The notes below the pieces were generated by a model, which saw only the letters and a list, made by a program, of their open reading frames with translations, had not been told where the DNA came from and made no database searches. A DNA stretch of 43,305 bases from Armatimonadota bacterium (GTDB lineage Bacteria > Armatimonadota > Armatimonadia > Armatimonadales > Capsulimonadaceae). The stretch is from contig JANXMY010000187.1 in assembly GCA_025354405.1 (NCBI GenBank), forward strand, positions 1-43,305, given 5' to 3'. The number at the start of each line of letters is the position of its first letter. The first letter of the stretch is position 1. Positions 6,819 to 14,593 of this stretch are shown piece by piece. A program made the translations under genes and the position numbers.

Positions 6819-7381
6819 ACGTCTTCTTTCTCCAGAGTTTCTAAGGCCGCTTTCAGAGCGCGGCGGGCCCGGCCGTGCAGCGACTTCGTGGCTGCGGGGG
6901 TACGTCCCAAGACGGCAGCGGCTTCAATCGACGTCAAGCCCTGCAGATCGCACAGGACCAGCACCAGATGGTGATCATCGGAGAGCGACGCCAGGGCTTC
7001 GTCGAGGTCGGAAACCAGGTCCGGCTCAGGCGAGAAGAGTACCCAGTCGCCCCGCCCCGTTTCGGTCAGCCCGGAGAGCGAAAGCGTCGGCAATCGAGGC
7101 TGCCGCAGTCGTTCCAGGCAAACGAGGCGGGCGATTCCCAGCAGCCAGGTCTTGAGTAGGCTTTCCCCGCGAAACCGGCCGGCCCGCAGGGCGCGAGACG
7201 CCCGAAGCCAGCATTCTGACGCGGCTTCCTCGGCATCTTCCCGTGTGGGCAGGAAGCGGCGGGCAAAGGCATAAGTCGCCCCGATATGGCGTCGAAACAG
7301 TGTTTCCAGGGCCAGGGCGTCATCGCCGGCTGCGCAGCGTGCTGCCAGCCGCTCATCATCGTCTCCATTATCCCATCTCAT
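6815..7381 (-). CDS. ECF-type RNA polymerase sigma factor
   Basis: A 188-residue protein. The sigma-2 region (about 20-85) has the pattern LFRRHIGATYAFARRFL..REDAEEAASECWLRA. The sigma-4 region (about 125-180) has LDEALASLSDDHHLVLVLCDLQGLTSIEAAAVLGRT with a helix-turn-helix. It directs RNA polymerase to a dedicated promoter set. It is first in a unit with its putative anti-sigma factor and dnaN. The divergent neighbour codes for a secreted Lys/Met-rich protein, a plausible target gene. The start has only a weak GGGA ribosome site. Confidence 0.88.
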   Translation of the reverse strand: MRWDNGDDDERLAARCAAGDDALALETLFRRHIGATYAFARRFLPTREDAEEAASECWLRASRALRAGRFRGESLLKTWLLGIARLVCLERLRQPRLPTLSLSGLTETGRGDWVLFSPEPDLVSDLDEALASLSDDHHLVLVLCDLQGLTSIEAAAVLGRTPAATKSLHGRARRALKAALETLEKEDV

Positions 7382-7451
7382 AAATCCCAGCTCATTTGTT
7401 GCGTGTCATTTTCTTTGTGTCATTCTCGAGGCCAAACGCGCCGCGCTAAGC

Positions 7452-7475
7452 AAAAATATTTTTCCGGGAACTTTT
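7452..7475 (+). promoter_or_regulatory. AT palindrome plus GGGAACTTT motif upstream of secreted-protein gene 1
   Basis: The palindrome AAAAATATTTTT (7452-7463) is followed by GGGAACTTTT (7466-7475), 87 nt before the ATG at 7563. GGAAC is typical of -35 boxes used by ECF sigma factors. A very similar arrangement precedes the paralogous gene at 8500. A matching -10 element could not be picked out. Confidence 0.45.
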
Positions 7476-7562
7476 CTCTTCCTTCTTTCGCTTCTTGGGA
7501 CCGTAAGACACACGCGCATCGTCGCCGTTACGAATTTGCTTCTGTTACGAAAGGGAAACTCG

Positions 7563-7877
7563 ATGAAATCATTTGCACGCCTCGCCGCCGCTCTGGGCCT
7601 CGCCGCTATGTTCGCCACTACCGCCGTGTTCGCACAGGCTCCGACAATGGGTAAAAAGAGCGCCGTCAAGGCTCATTCTTATGTGACCAAAAAAGGCACA
7701 GTTGTCCATGTCAAGGCGCATACCCGTATGATGCCGGCCAAGAAATCGACCGCAGTCAAAGGTTACACCCGCACCATGAAAAGCGGTAAAAAAGTCGCCG
7801 TCAAGGGCTACGCCCGCAAGGCTCCGATGAAGAGCATGAAGCCGATGATGAAGCCGACCATGAAGAAAACCATGTAG
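7563..7877 (+). CDS. Secreted Lys/Met-rich repeat protein 1
   Basis: A 104-residue protein. The start at 7563 has AAGGG just upstream; an earlier in-frame ATG at 7536 adds only MLLLRKGNS. Residues 1-24 are a signal peptide ending TAVFAQ. The mature protein is very basic, with loose repeats of the type VKGYTRTMKSGKKVAVKG and a tail of MKPMMKPTMKK units. It shares TTAVFAQAPTMGK with the protein at 8500-8730, so the two are paralogues. There is no catalytic motif. Lys/Met richness suggests binding of an anion, nucleic acid, cell-wall polymer or copper/silver ions, but none of these is shown. Confidence 0.75.
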   Translation: MKSFARLAAALGLAAMFATTAVFAQAPTMGKKSAVKAHSYVTKKGTVVHVKAHTRMMPAKKSTAVKGYTRTMKSGKKVAVKGYARKAPMKSMKPMMKPTMKKTM

Positions 7878-7897
7878 TCCGCACTCTAGTGTGACAC

Positions 7898-7933
7898 AAA
7901 AACGGCCCGGCGATGACTCGCCGGGCCGTTTTT
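7898..7933. terminator. Bidirectional rho-independent terminator
   Basis: ACGGCCCGGCG (7902-7912) pairs with CGCCGGGCCGT (7919-7929) across a six-base loop, flanked by A5 and T5 runs. It lies between the convergent genes ending at 7877 and 7959 and can serve both strands. Confidence 0.92.
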
Positions 7934-7958
7934 GCGTTTTTCCAGGGTTAAATCGGAC

Positions 7959-8339
7959 TTATTGAACTTTGCGCTCTTTTTCCACAATCACATTGAGCAA
8001 AGTCTCACCGCCGATTTTGCCTTCCGGGCGGACGGTGCCCTTCAGCCCCACTTTATCGCCTTCGCGGGGTGCTCCGGCCCGGCTCAGGACCCAAGCCTGC
8101 CCGGTGCCATCGCTGATCCGATAGGCGGCAATATCGGCGATTCCAAGAGGCAGCTCGTAGACTTTCGTGACTTCACCGGCGACAGTCACATCTTTATTCG
8201 CGAAAGACGCGGGTCTATTGGTGATATCTCGCAGCTTATCCATGTGTTCGTCGCACCCTGCCAGCAGGGCAGCGGCAAGCAATGGAAGGAATAGTCCAGC
8301 ACCCCATCGCTTGAAATTTTCTTTACGTGATACAGTCAT
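7959..8339 (-). CDS. Lipoprotein with OB-fold-like domain
   Basis: A 126-residue protein with a signal sequence ending in the lipobox LAGC (C29), so it should be lipid-anchored. The rest (about 40-120) has the pattern FANKDVTVAGEVTKVYELPLG..AYRISDGTGQAWV, then a KVGLKGTV strand, typical of small single OB-fold periplasmic proteins. AGAGGA lies about 8 nt before the ATG. It is convergent with secreted protein 1 and divergent from secreted protein 2. Ligand and role are unknown. Confidence 0.78.
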   Translation of the reverse strand: MTVSRKENFKRWGAGLFLPLLAAALLAGCDEHMDKLRDITNRPASFANKDVTVAGEVTKVYELPLGIADIAAYRISDGTGQAWVLSRAGAPREGDKVGLKGTVRPEGKIGGETLLNVIVEKERKVQ

Positions 8340-8405
8340 AGCTTGGTCCTCTTTCCCCGTATTTTATTTAACTTACGACGAGATCAAGCGGTGCTTGGTT
8401 CCCAG

Positions 8406-8443
8406 AAAATATTTTTTGAATATTTTACCAAAGAGGGAACTTT
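8406..8443 (+). promoter_or_regulatory. AT palindrome plus GGGAACTTT motif upstream of secreted-protein gene 2
   Basis: AAAATATTTT (8406-8415) and GGGAACTTT (8435-8443) lie 56 nt before the ATG at 8500, echoing the elements ahead of the paralogue at 7563. A second AATATTTT and a GTTCCC about 35 bp upstream (making an inverted pair with GGGAAC) are also present. Confidence 0.45.
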
Positions 8444-8499
8444 CCTGCCGTTCTGAACGCTGCTGTGCTTGAAATACACACCCAGGAGTTTTTAACTTA

Positions 8500-8730
8500 A
8501 TGAAGTTCAGCAAAGTCTTGATCGCCGCGGCAGTCGCCGCCATGGTCTCCACCACCGCCGTTTTCGCACAGGCACCCACCATGGGCAAGTCCACCATGAA
8601 ACCCACCATGGGCAAAAAGATGATGCACAAGCCGATGATGAAAAAGCCGATGATGCACAAGCCGATGGCCAAAAAAACCATGGGTAAAAGCACCATGATG
8701 CACAAACCGACGATGAAGAAAGCTATGTAG
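8500..8730 (+). CDS. Secreted Met/His/Lys-rich repeat protein 2
   Basis: A 76-residue protein with AGGAG 11 nt before the ATG. Residues 1-24 are a signal peptide (TTAVFAQ end). The mature 52 residues consist almost wholly of Met, Lys, His, Pro, Thr and Gly in repeats such as KKPMMHKPM and GKSTM. Met/His clusters are typical of periplasmic copper or silver binding proteins, while the high lysine content also suits polyanion binding. It is a paralogue of the protein at 7563-7877. Because of low complexity, similarity searches will be unreliable; the shared signal peptide and APTMGK junction are the best evidence of kinship. Confidence 0.75.
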   Translation: MKFSKVLIAAAVAAMVSTTAVFAQAPTMGKSTMKPTMGKKMMHKPMMKKPMMHKPMAKKTMGKSTMMHKPTMKKAM

Positions 8731-8750
8731 TCTCGGTCGGCCTACACAGG

Positions 8751-8790
8751 AAAACCGCCTCCGCCATATTGTGGCAGAGGCGGTTTTTTT
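8751..8790. terminator. Rho-independent terminator between secreted gene 2 and csrA
   Basis: AACCGCCTC-C-GCCA pairs with TGGC-A-GAGGCGGTT with one mismatch and a TATTG loop, followed by T7 on the plus strand and preceded by A4. It serves the convergent ends of the genes at 8730 and 8805. Confidence 0.88.
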
Positions 8791-8804
8791 GGGTTAAAGC
8801 GAAA

Positions 8805-9050
8805 TCACTTGATTTTCCCCTGTTCAGAAAGGGCATTCCCCAGGGCATCCAGACTGGCAGCATCGGGCGCGGCGGATGCCGCCCGATTTTCCTGCTGGAT
8901 TTGCAGGTAGATCTCTTTGCGATGCACAGAGACGTCGCGCGGCGCAGCGACACCAAGGCGAACCTGGTCACCCCGGACTTCGATGACGGTGATCTCGATA
9001 TCGTCACCAATTTTGATACTCTGATTTAGTCGACGTGTAAGAACTAACAT
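8805..9050 (-). CDS. csrA: Carbon storage regulator, mRNA-binding protein
   Basis: An 81-residue CsrA homologue starting [20 protein letters not shown], with the RNA-contacting R44 in VHRKEIY. CsrA binds GGA-containing leaders and blocks translation, classically that of flagellin in bacteria with FliW. The C-terminal extension (52-81, Ala-rich) is longer than in E. coli CsrA, as is common where FliW provides control. GGGAGG precedes the start. It is last in the flagellar unit, 112 nt after fliW, and ends at the terminator at 8751-8790. Confidence 0.95.
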   Translation of the reverse strand: MLVLTRRLNQSIKIGDDIEITVIEVRGDQVRLGVAAPRDVSVHRKEIYLQIQQENRAASAAPDAASLDALGNALSEQGKIK

Positions 9051-9162
9051 TGGCCCTCCCTGGCGCTACGCGGGGGATTTTTAGTCGCGTATGCAGTATT
9101 TAATTTACGTATTGTAGTCCAAAAAATGTTCCCCTGTCAAGCGAGAATTGCTGTCAGTGGAG

Positions 9163-9618
9163 CTACTCGGACGGAAGCAGGCGATGACGCAGGCCATACT
9201 GGTCCGTCGTGAGCACGACCTGTTTGGCGAGACGCGCCGCTGGATTGACGACGACCGGGGCCATCAGGTTGGCGGTGATGCCGCAGGGGTTGCCGACCGG
9301 AACCGTGAGCAGCGTATAAAGGCGCGGTCGATCGCCCTCCTCGGTCAGTGTCAGGCTCGCGAGGTCGGCAGACGAGATGCGGGGAGCGTATTCCGGGAAG
9401 GCTTGGTGTGGCTCCATCGCCAGAAAGGCCAGTCCCTCATCTTCTAATGACTGCAGCCAGATAAACGGGCTGCCTTTGCCGCCTTCCGCCGAATGGTGCG
9501 GGACGATGGTAAAGAGGCTCAGGCCCTCAAACCCTGGCATACCGTCCGCGAACGTCAGGACATTTCGCTCTTCGATGTTGAGGGCGCCGAAGCGCGTGGT
9601 TTCGATATTCATGAACAT
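9163..9618 (-). CDS. fliW: Flagellar assembly factor FliW (CsrA antagonist)
   Basis: A 151-residue protein with the FliW pattern IETTRFG...NVLTFADGMPGFE, then FLAMEPHQAFPEY and VPVGNP..ITANLMAPVVVN. FliW binds either flagellin or CsrA, so that flagellin synthesis follows export. TAAGGAGC lies 5-11 nt before two possible ATGs (9618 and 9612). The genes on both sides, flgL upstream and csrA downstream, support the partner-switch role. Confidence 0.93.
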   Translation of the reverse strand: MFMNIETTRFGALNIEERNVLTFADGMPGFEGLSLFTIVPHHSAEGGKGSPFIWLQSLEDEGLAFLAMEPHQAFPEYAPRISSADLASLTLTEEGDRPRLYTLLTVPVGNPCGITANLMAPVVVNPAARLAKQVVLTTDQYGLRHRLLPSE

Positions 9619-9745
9619 GGGTGCTCCTTAGGGCAAATACGTGATTTGTTCCGCTGACGCGAAGTTGAAGCATCCCTGCCCTGCGCCGAGGTATCGTCGC
9701 CCCGACTTTCTCCATTTGTCTTCCACGAAGAATCTCACAAAGTAT

Positions 9746-10612
9746 TTAGTGTAGAAAATCTGCGAGACTATACTGAAAAGCTTTTGCGGTCGTAGAAAGC
9801 GAAGCCTGATAGATATTTTGTGCGCTCTGCAGCTGCACGAAAGCCGTCGCTAGGTCGACATCTTCTATCTTCGATACGGCATCGTTGTACTCACCCGCCG
9901 AACGGGCCAGCCGCTGCGTCACCGAATCGACTTCGACGATCTTTGAGCCCGTCGTCGCTCGGGCGGTGCTGATCGCCGCCAGAGCCGCATCGGCCCCCGC
10001 AATATCTGACGAGATGGCGGTGACATTGCCCGCCGCTAAATCTGTTTTCAGGCTCTTGAGCGCGGTAAACGCCGGCCCGAAAGCCGTGCTGCCAGGTGTG
10101 CTCAGTGCCATTGTGTAGTGTGGCCCCAGGGTCGCACTCACGGAATTCGTGTTTCCCGTGTAAGTCTGGGTCGCATCGTAGGGTGCCGTTTTGGTGTTCG
10201 TCCCCGCAAAAAGGTATTTGCCATGCAGGTCGGAGTTTGCGATCTGGGTTAGCTGGCTGACCAAACCGTCCACCTGGCTGCTCAAGGCAGCAAAGCTTTC
10301 GGGCGACTGATCGGAGTTTGCAGCCTGCACTGCGATCACACGGCCCTTTTGGATAAGGGTGGTCGCACTTGAAAGTGCGCTGTCGGTGGCAGAGAGATAG
10401 GCCTTCGCCGAGTCCGAGTCACGCGTATACTGCGTATTGTCGATGAGCGCACTGTGCAGAGCGACCGATTGCGAGGCGCCCGCGGGATCGTCCGAGTAGG
10501 CGGTCAGCTTTTTCCCCGTCGAAATCTGGGTCTGGACCGTGTTCAAATTATTCAGGCTGGTCTCGATGTTGTTCTGCAGGCCGCCGTAACGCAGGCTATC
10601 TGTAATTCGCAT
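9746..10612 (-). CDS. flgL: Flagellar hook-filament junction protein FlgL
   Basis: A 288-residue flagellin-like protein. The N-terminus (MRITDSLRYGGLQNNIE...STGKKLTAYSDDPAGA) and the C-terminus (SAQNIYQASLSTTAKAFQYSLADFL) are the paired helical ends that build the D0/D1 core, as in flagellins. FlgL (HAP3) joins FlgK to the filament and is exported by the flagellar type III system. It starts 10 nt after flgK. Length is typical. Confidence 0.93.
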   Translation of the reverse strand: MRITDSLRYGGLQNNIETSLNNLNTVQTQISTGKKLTAYSDDPAGASQSVALHSALIDNTQYTRDSDSAKAYLSATDSALSSATTLIQKGRVIAVQAANSDQSPESFAALSSQVDGLVSQLTQIANSDLHGKYLFAGTNTKTAPYDATQTYTGNTNSVSATLGPHYTMALSTPGSTAFGPAFTALKSLKTDLAAGNVTAISSDIAGADAALAAISTARATTGSKIVEVDSVTQRLARSAGEYNDAVSKIEDVDLATAFVQLQSAQNIYQASLSTTAKAFQYSLADFLH

Positions 10613-10622
10613 AATTATTTAC

Positions 10623-12023
10623 CTATCGCCCTGAAAATAGTCCGGTAATGAGCGTGCCGATCATATCGTCCATCGTCTGCACGACACGGGCCGAGGCTTG
10701 ATACGCCCGCTGATATTTCATCATGTTGACCATCTCGGTGTCGGTGACAACACCCGTGACAGAATCGCGCTGTTTTCCAAGCTGCGTGAGGCTAGCACCT
10801 GCACTGTTGGAAGCGGTGGAGGCACTGGCGGCTCGCCCCCCGGCATCGGCGACTGTTTGTTTGTAGTAATCCAGAACCGTGGTGTTTTGCAGTGGATCGC
10901 CGGCCGCCGTCACGGTTTTGTTCTCAATTCCAGCGAGGAGGGTGGCGTTGCTCCCATCCCCAGGCGCTCCGACCAGAGCGGGCGGTATGGGGGCAGCGGC
11001 GGCGGCAACGTCCTCCGGGTGGGCCTGCAAAACAGAGTTCACGGCGATGGTCGAAGCCTCGCTGCCAGCAGAGGCGCTGAAAAAGTTCAGCCCGGTCGTC
11101 GTGCCGTTCAGTCCGACCCCCGCACTGTGCACGGCATTCACCTGAGAGACGACGGACGCGGCGAGTGTGTTGAGCTGCCCCTGATAGGCCGTGACTTGGG
11201 TCTGTGCCGCCGTCACTCCGGCGAGGTCACCGCTTTTCAGATCACCACTCGCCGTGAGACCACTTTGAGTAACGGTGTAGGAGTCTTTGCCATCCACCAG
11301 TGCGGTTGCCCCGATCGAGACACTTACAGTTCCATCGGAATTATTTTGTGTGGTGATATTCGCCACTCCGGCCAGTTTGTCCACCAGCAGGTCTCGCTGG
11401 TCGAGCAGATCATTGGGAGACTGCCCGCTGGTCGAGTACTGCCGGATGGTTTTATTGAGAGCGGCAATCTGAGAGCCGTAATCGTTTAAGTTCTGAACAT
11501 CGGTTTTCGCCTTGCTGCCAAGGGACGTCCCGATTGCCCCGAGGCTTTGCTGAATACCTTGAAAGACGCGGGCCAGACCGTCGCCCTTCTGAACTGTCGC
11601 CGCCCGGACCCCGAGGTCTTCGGGGTTATTGGCAAGGTCTTGGAAGCTGGTGAAAAACTTCCCCAGAGTCGCGTTCAGCCCGGTGTCCGACGGTTCGTTG
11701 AAAGCCGCCCCGACCTGAGTTAATGCATCTCTCTGCGAAGTCTGCAGCCCGGTCGCCGAGGACGCATCCCGCACCTGGGTATCTAGAAATTGGTCTCGGG
11801 CCCGCAGCACTTGATTAACGACCACACCGGAGCCAAGCGGCAAATTGCTCATGGTATCTCGTGAAACCGGCTGATTATAAGCAAGTGCTTCTTGATGCGC
11901 CGACTCAACGGAATACCCTAACGTGCCAGCATTCGCGATATTGTTCCCGGTGACATCCTGCCCGATCTGCGCGGCAGCCAGCCCGGTTCGCCCGATTTCG
12001 ATCCCGAAAAATGTTCCTGGCAT
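10623..12023 (-). CDS. flgK: Flagellar hook-associated protein FlgK
   Basis: A 466-residue protein with the hook/HAP N-terminal motif (FFGIEIGRTGLAAAQIGQ, then GNNIANAGTLGYS) and the C-terminal VTDTEMVNMMKYQRAYQASARV, both diagnostic of FlgK (HAP1). Between them are the helical region and a DQRDLLVDKLAG stretch typical of the family. It sits at the hook-filament junction. AGAGGA lies 8 nt before the ATG. It is preceded by its chaperone gene flgN (32-nt gap) and followed by flgL. Confidence 0.95.
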   Translation of the reverse strand: MPGTFFGIEIGRTGLAAAQIGQDVTGNNIANAGTLGYSVESAHQEALAYNQPVSRDTMSNLPLGSGVVVNQVLRARDQFLDTQVRDASSATGLQTSQRDALTQVGAAFNEPSDTGLNATLGKFFTSFQDLANNPEDLGVRAATVQKGDGLARVFQGIQQSLGAIGTSLGSKAKTDVQNLNDYGSQIAALNKTIRQYSTSGQSPNDLLDQRDLLVDKLAGVANITTQNNSDGTVSVSIGATALVDGKDSYTVTQSGLTASGDLKSGDLAGVTAAQTQVTAYQGQLNTLAASVVSQVNAVHSAGVGLNGTTTGLNFFSASAGSEASTIAVNSVLQAHPEDVAAAAAPIPPALVGAPGDGSNATLLAGIENKTVTAAGDPLQNTTVLDYYKQTVADAGGRAASASTASNSAGASLTQLGKQRDSVTGVVTDTEMVNMMKYQRAYQASARVVQTMDDMIGTLITGLFSGR

Positions 12024-12055
12024 ACTTATATCCTCTTTGAGAAGTTAAATTGACT

Positions 12056-12526
12056 TCAGGCCACGCGGTCAAGTAAGAAACGACCGCTCGCTCGCCCCGC
12101 CCCGCCGTAACAATTATCCGCATAGCGTCCCGCTTCCACAAAGAGGTCCAGCGTGAACGCCAAATAATCAAGTTCGTTCTGTATCAAGGTCTGGTTACGC
12201 CGGGTCAGCTCTTGTACCTGATCGAGTGCCCGCCTCAGGCTGTCCTCGAGCGAGGTCAGACCCGGCAGGCTGCCAAGGGGTACGGCCTCACGCAGTGTCG
12301 AGATCGTAAGAGCCGCCCCCGCGTCATCTTTCAGCAGGTCTCTACGCTCGGCGTCCTGGGCTTCGAGCTCCAGAAGCATCAGGCCGTGTTCATCCTGAAG
12401 CGAGAGAAATCGAGCGCGGTTACAGGAAAGCAGAGCCTGTTCCTGAGCTTCCAGGAGGCGGCAGTGGCGCGTTTGGAGTGCAAGCTCATTGCGCAGCGTT
12501 TGCAGGATTTTCTTGGGTTCAAGCAT
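12056..12526 (-). CDS. flgN: Flagellar export chaperone FlgN
   Basis: A 156-residue, almost entirely helical protein. FlgN-family members are short, helical and poorly conserved; the LLEAQEQALLSCNRARFLSLQDEH region and a second long helix (LRRALDQVQELTRRNQTLIQNELDYL) fit. It would hold FlgK and FlgL in an export-ready state. Position directly before flgK and 6 nt after flgJ is the main support. Confidence 0.8.
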   Translation of the reverse strand: MLEPKKILQTLRNELALQTRHCRLLEAQEQALLSCNRARFLSLQDEHGLMLLELEAQDAERRDLLKDDAGAALTISTLREAVPLGSLPGLTSLEDSLRRALDQVQELTRRNQTLIQNELDYLAFTLDLFVEAGRYADNCYGGAGRASGRFLLDRVA

Positions 12527-12532
12527 CGTTGG

Positions 12533-12829
12533 TTAGCCTTTCTTGTCCGCCGACGCGCCAAGGCCGGGGGCGAGCTGGTCATACATCATTTTCGCCATTC
12601 CGAGATCGCCCCGGCTTGACATAGACTCTGAGAGTGACTGGTCCATCATGTCCCGAAATATCTCCTGGCCATGCCCATCGTCGCCGAGCAGCTTATCCTG
12701 AGGAACAGTTTTCCGCATCTCTTTCAGCAGCTCATGCAGAAAGTAGCCTTCGAACTGCTGGGTGGCTTTTTTCAGGTCCAGATGCTTTTTGTCCATCGCG
12801 GGCGGCGCCGTAGTCTCGATCCGCAGCAT
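12533..12829 (-). CDS. flgJ: Rod-binding protein, FlgJ N-terminal domain only
   Basis: A 98-residue protein with the rod-binding pattern ATQQFEGYFLHELLKEMRKTVP...EIFRDMMDQSLSESMSSRGDLGMAKMMYDQL. It helps rod assembly in the periplasm. The muramidase half found in gamma-proteobacterial FlgJ is absent, as in many other phyla, so peptidoglycan must be opened by another enzyme. The start overlaps the flgI stop by one base (TAATG). Confidence 0.87.
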   Translation of the reverse strand: MLRIETTAPPAMDKKHLDLKKATQQFEGYFLHELLKEMRKTVPQDKLLGDDGHGQEIFRDMMDQSLSESMSSRGDLGMAKMMYDQLAPGLGASADKKG

Positions 12830-13941
12830 TACTGCACCTCGATTTCGGCGTGGAGGGCACCGGCTTCGCGCATCGCCTGCAAAATCGCGATGAGATCGCG
12901 TGGTGTCACCCCCAGGGCGTTCAGCGACTTGACGACTTTGTCCAGTGTCGTGCTGGTCGGCAGAGGGATCAGCCGGGCATTGCCCTCCTGAACACTGATT
13001 GTCTTATGTGGGATCACCACAGTCTGACCATTTGGACTGAAGGGATTAGGCTGGGAGATAATCGGCGTGTTGGCAATCTGCACCGTCAGGCTGCCATGGG
13101 CAACGGCGCAGGCTGTAACTTCGACGTTGCCGCCCATCACCACAGTCCCGGTACGCTCATTAATGACTACCTTCGCGACTTCGTCCGTCTGTACCGGAAT
13201 GCCTTCCAGTGCGGCGATCAGCGGGACGGCGTCGGTCCCAGGAGCGAATGACACCCGGATCGTTGCCGCATCTTCGGCGCGGGCCCCGGATGCCCCCTCA
13301 GGTAAATGGGTGCGGATCGCGGCTGCCAGCCGCGCCGCCGTGGTGTAGTCCGGCTGATTCAGCGTCACGGCTAAAGAGTTGCTTCCCGCACCCTGGAGTG
13401 TCGTAGCCACGTCCTGCTCGACCATTGCTCCGCCAGGAATACGTCCGACTGTGACGAAGTTTTTGGCGACCGCGCCTCCTGCCCCACCCCCAGCCAGAAA
13501 TCCACCGACTGAGATCGCCCCCTGCGCCACGGCGTAGACCTGAGCATTAGCAGCCTGAAGCGGGGTCTGGAGCAGTGTTCCGCCCTGAAGAGATTTGGCG
13601 TCGCCCAGGCTGCTGACTGTCACGTCAATCGCGCTGCCGTTTTTCACAAAGGCCGGCAGGGTTGCCGTCACCATGACTGCGGCGACATTCTTCAGCTTCA
13701 GCGCCCCCGGTGGTACGGTAACCCCAAACTTTTGCAGCAAAGACGCCACTGACTGCGGCGTGAATGTCGAACCGGTCCCATCCCCTGAGCCGTCCAGACC
13801 GACCACCAGGCCGTAACCCACCAGCTGGTTGCCTCGAACCCCCTGCACCGCGGCAATATCTTTCAGCCGAGTCTGTGCCAGAGCTGCTGGGGTCAGTGCC
13901 GTCAGTGCAAGTGCGATGGAAAGTAGTGTGTGTGTCTTCAT
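12829..13941 (-). CDS. flgI: Flagellar P-ring protein FlgI
   Basis: A 370-residue protein with a signal peptide (1-22, ending ALAQ), then the FlgI start TRLKDIAAVQGVRGNQLVGYGLVVGLDGSGD. Later blocks include FVTVGRIPGGAMVE, VVINERTGTVVMGG and a C-terminal PRDLIAILQAMREAGALHAEIEV. It forms the periplasmic ring around the rod, using FlgA as chaperone. Length matches the family. Confidence 0.96.
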   Translation of the reverse strand: MKTHTLLSIALALTALTPAALAQTRLKDIAAVQGVRGNQLVGYGLVVGLDGSGDGTGSTFTPQSVASLLQKFGVTVPPGALKLKNVAAVMVTATLPAFVKNGSAIDVTVSSLGDAKSLQGGTLLQTPLQAANAQVYAVAQGAISVGGFLAGGGAGGAVAKNFVTVGRIPGGAMVEQDVATTLQGAGSNSLAVTLNQPDYTTAARLAAAIRTHLPEGASGARAEDAATIRVSFAPGTDAVPLIAALEGIPVQTDEVAKVVINERTGTVVMGGNVEVTACAVAHGSLTVQIANTPIISQPNPFSPNGQTVVIPHKTISVQEGNARLIPLPTSTTLDKVVKSLNALGVTPRDLIAILQAMREAGALHAEIEVQ

Positions 13942-13992
13942 AAAGTAAACCTGGTATATTTATCGGCTAGTTCAGCCTAAATATATAGTGTC

Positions 13993-14592
13993 CTAGAACA
14001 AAAACTTAAAGACGCGGCTGATGATGCCATCGTGCTGCTTATCACCCACCGGACCGCGGCCGCCGTACTTGATCTGGGCATCAGCGACTAGTGGGGACTG
14101 GATCGTGTTGTCGAACGCGATATCCTGCGGACGGACGATCCCAGTCAGCGTGATCTCCTGCGTCTCGGCATTCATACCAACTTTTCGCTTGCCAACGATC
14201 ACCAGATTGCCATTCGGCAGAACCTGCGTGACAGTCGCGGTGATGCTGGCCGCCAAGTTGTCTGTGCGGTCGGTGCTGCCGCTGGCATTGCTCCCGATCT
14301 TACCGCTGAGGCCGAATGTCGGGATGTTGTGCAGCAAGGGTCCAAAGCCCGGCCCATAGTTCAGGCTTTCGTTCTTTGCAGTGACGGTATTCGCCTTCGA
14401 AGTGGTGGACGCGTTTTCATTGATCGTGATTGTCAGCGTGTCGCCGACGTGGCGGGCTTTATTGTCGGAAAACAGGGAGACCGAGGCAGAATTCGCCCGG
14501 TTGACATCCGTGCTGCTGCCGGGGAAGAGTGAGTCAGCGCAGGCAGGTGTCGTCACAGCGAGGGCGAGAGCAAGCAGTAATCGTTTTTTCAA
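13993..14592 (-). CDS. flgH: Flagellar L-ring protein FlgH
   Basis: A 199-residue protein with the FlgH core NRANSASVSLFSDNKARHVGDTLTI followed by VLPNGNLVIVGKRKVGMNAE and LTGIVRPQDI. It forms the outer-membrane ring. The start is TTG with GGAGA 8 nt upstream, one base after flgA. The signal region ends TTPACADS; C18 may be lipidated, but the preceding residues (TPA) do not make a classical lipobox. Its presence shows that the host has an outer membrane. Confidence 0.93.
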   Translation of the reverse strand: MKKRLLLALALAVTTPACADSLFPGSSTDVNRANSASVSLFSDNKARHVGDTLTITINENASTTSKANTVTAKNESLNYGPGFGPLLHNIPTFGLSGKIGSNASGSTDRTDNLAASITATVTQVLPNGNLVIVGKRKVGMNAETQEITLTGIVRPQDIAFDNTIQSPLVADAQIKYGGRGPVGDKQHDGIISRVFKFLF

Positions 14593-14593
14593 G

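Noticed and set aside
10698-11489. A 263-codon plus-strand frame antisense to flgK
   Set aside because: FlgK is unmistakable on the other strand, and this frame has no family likeness or ribosome site.
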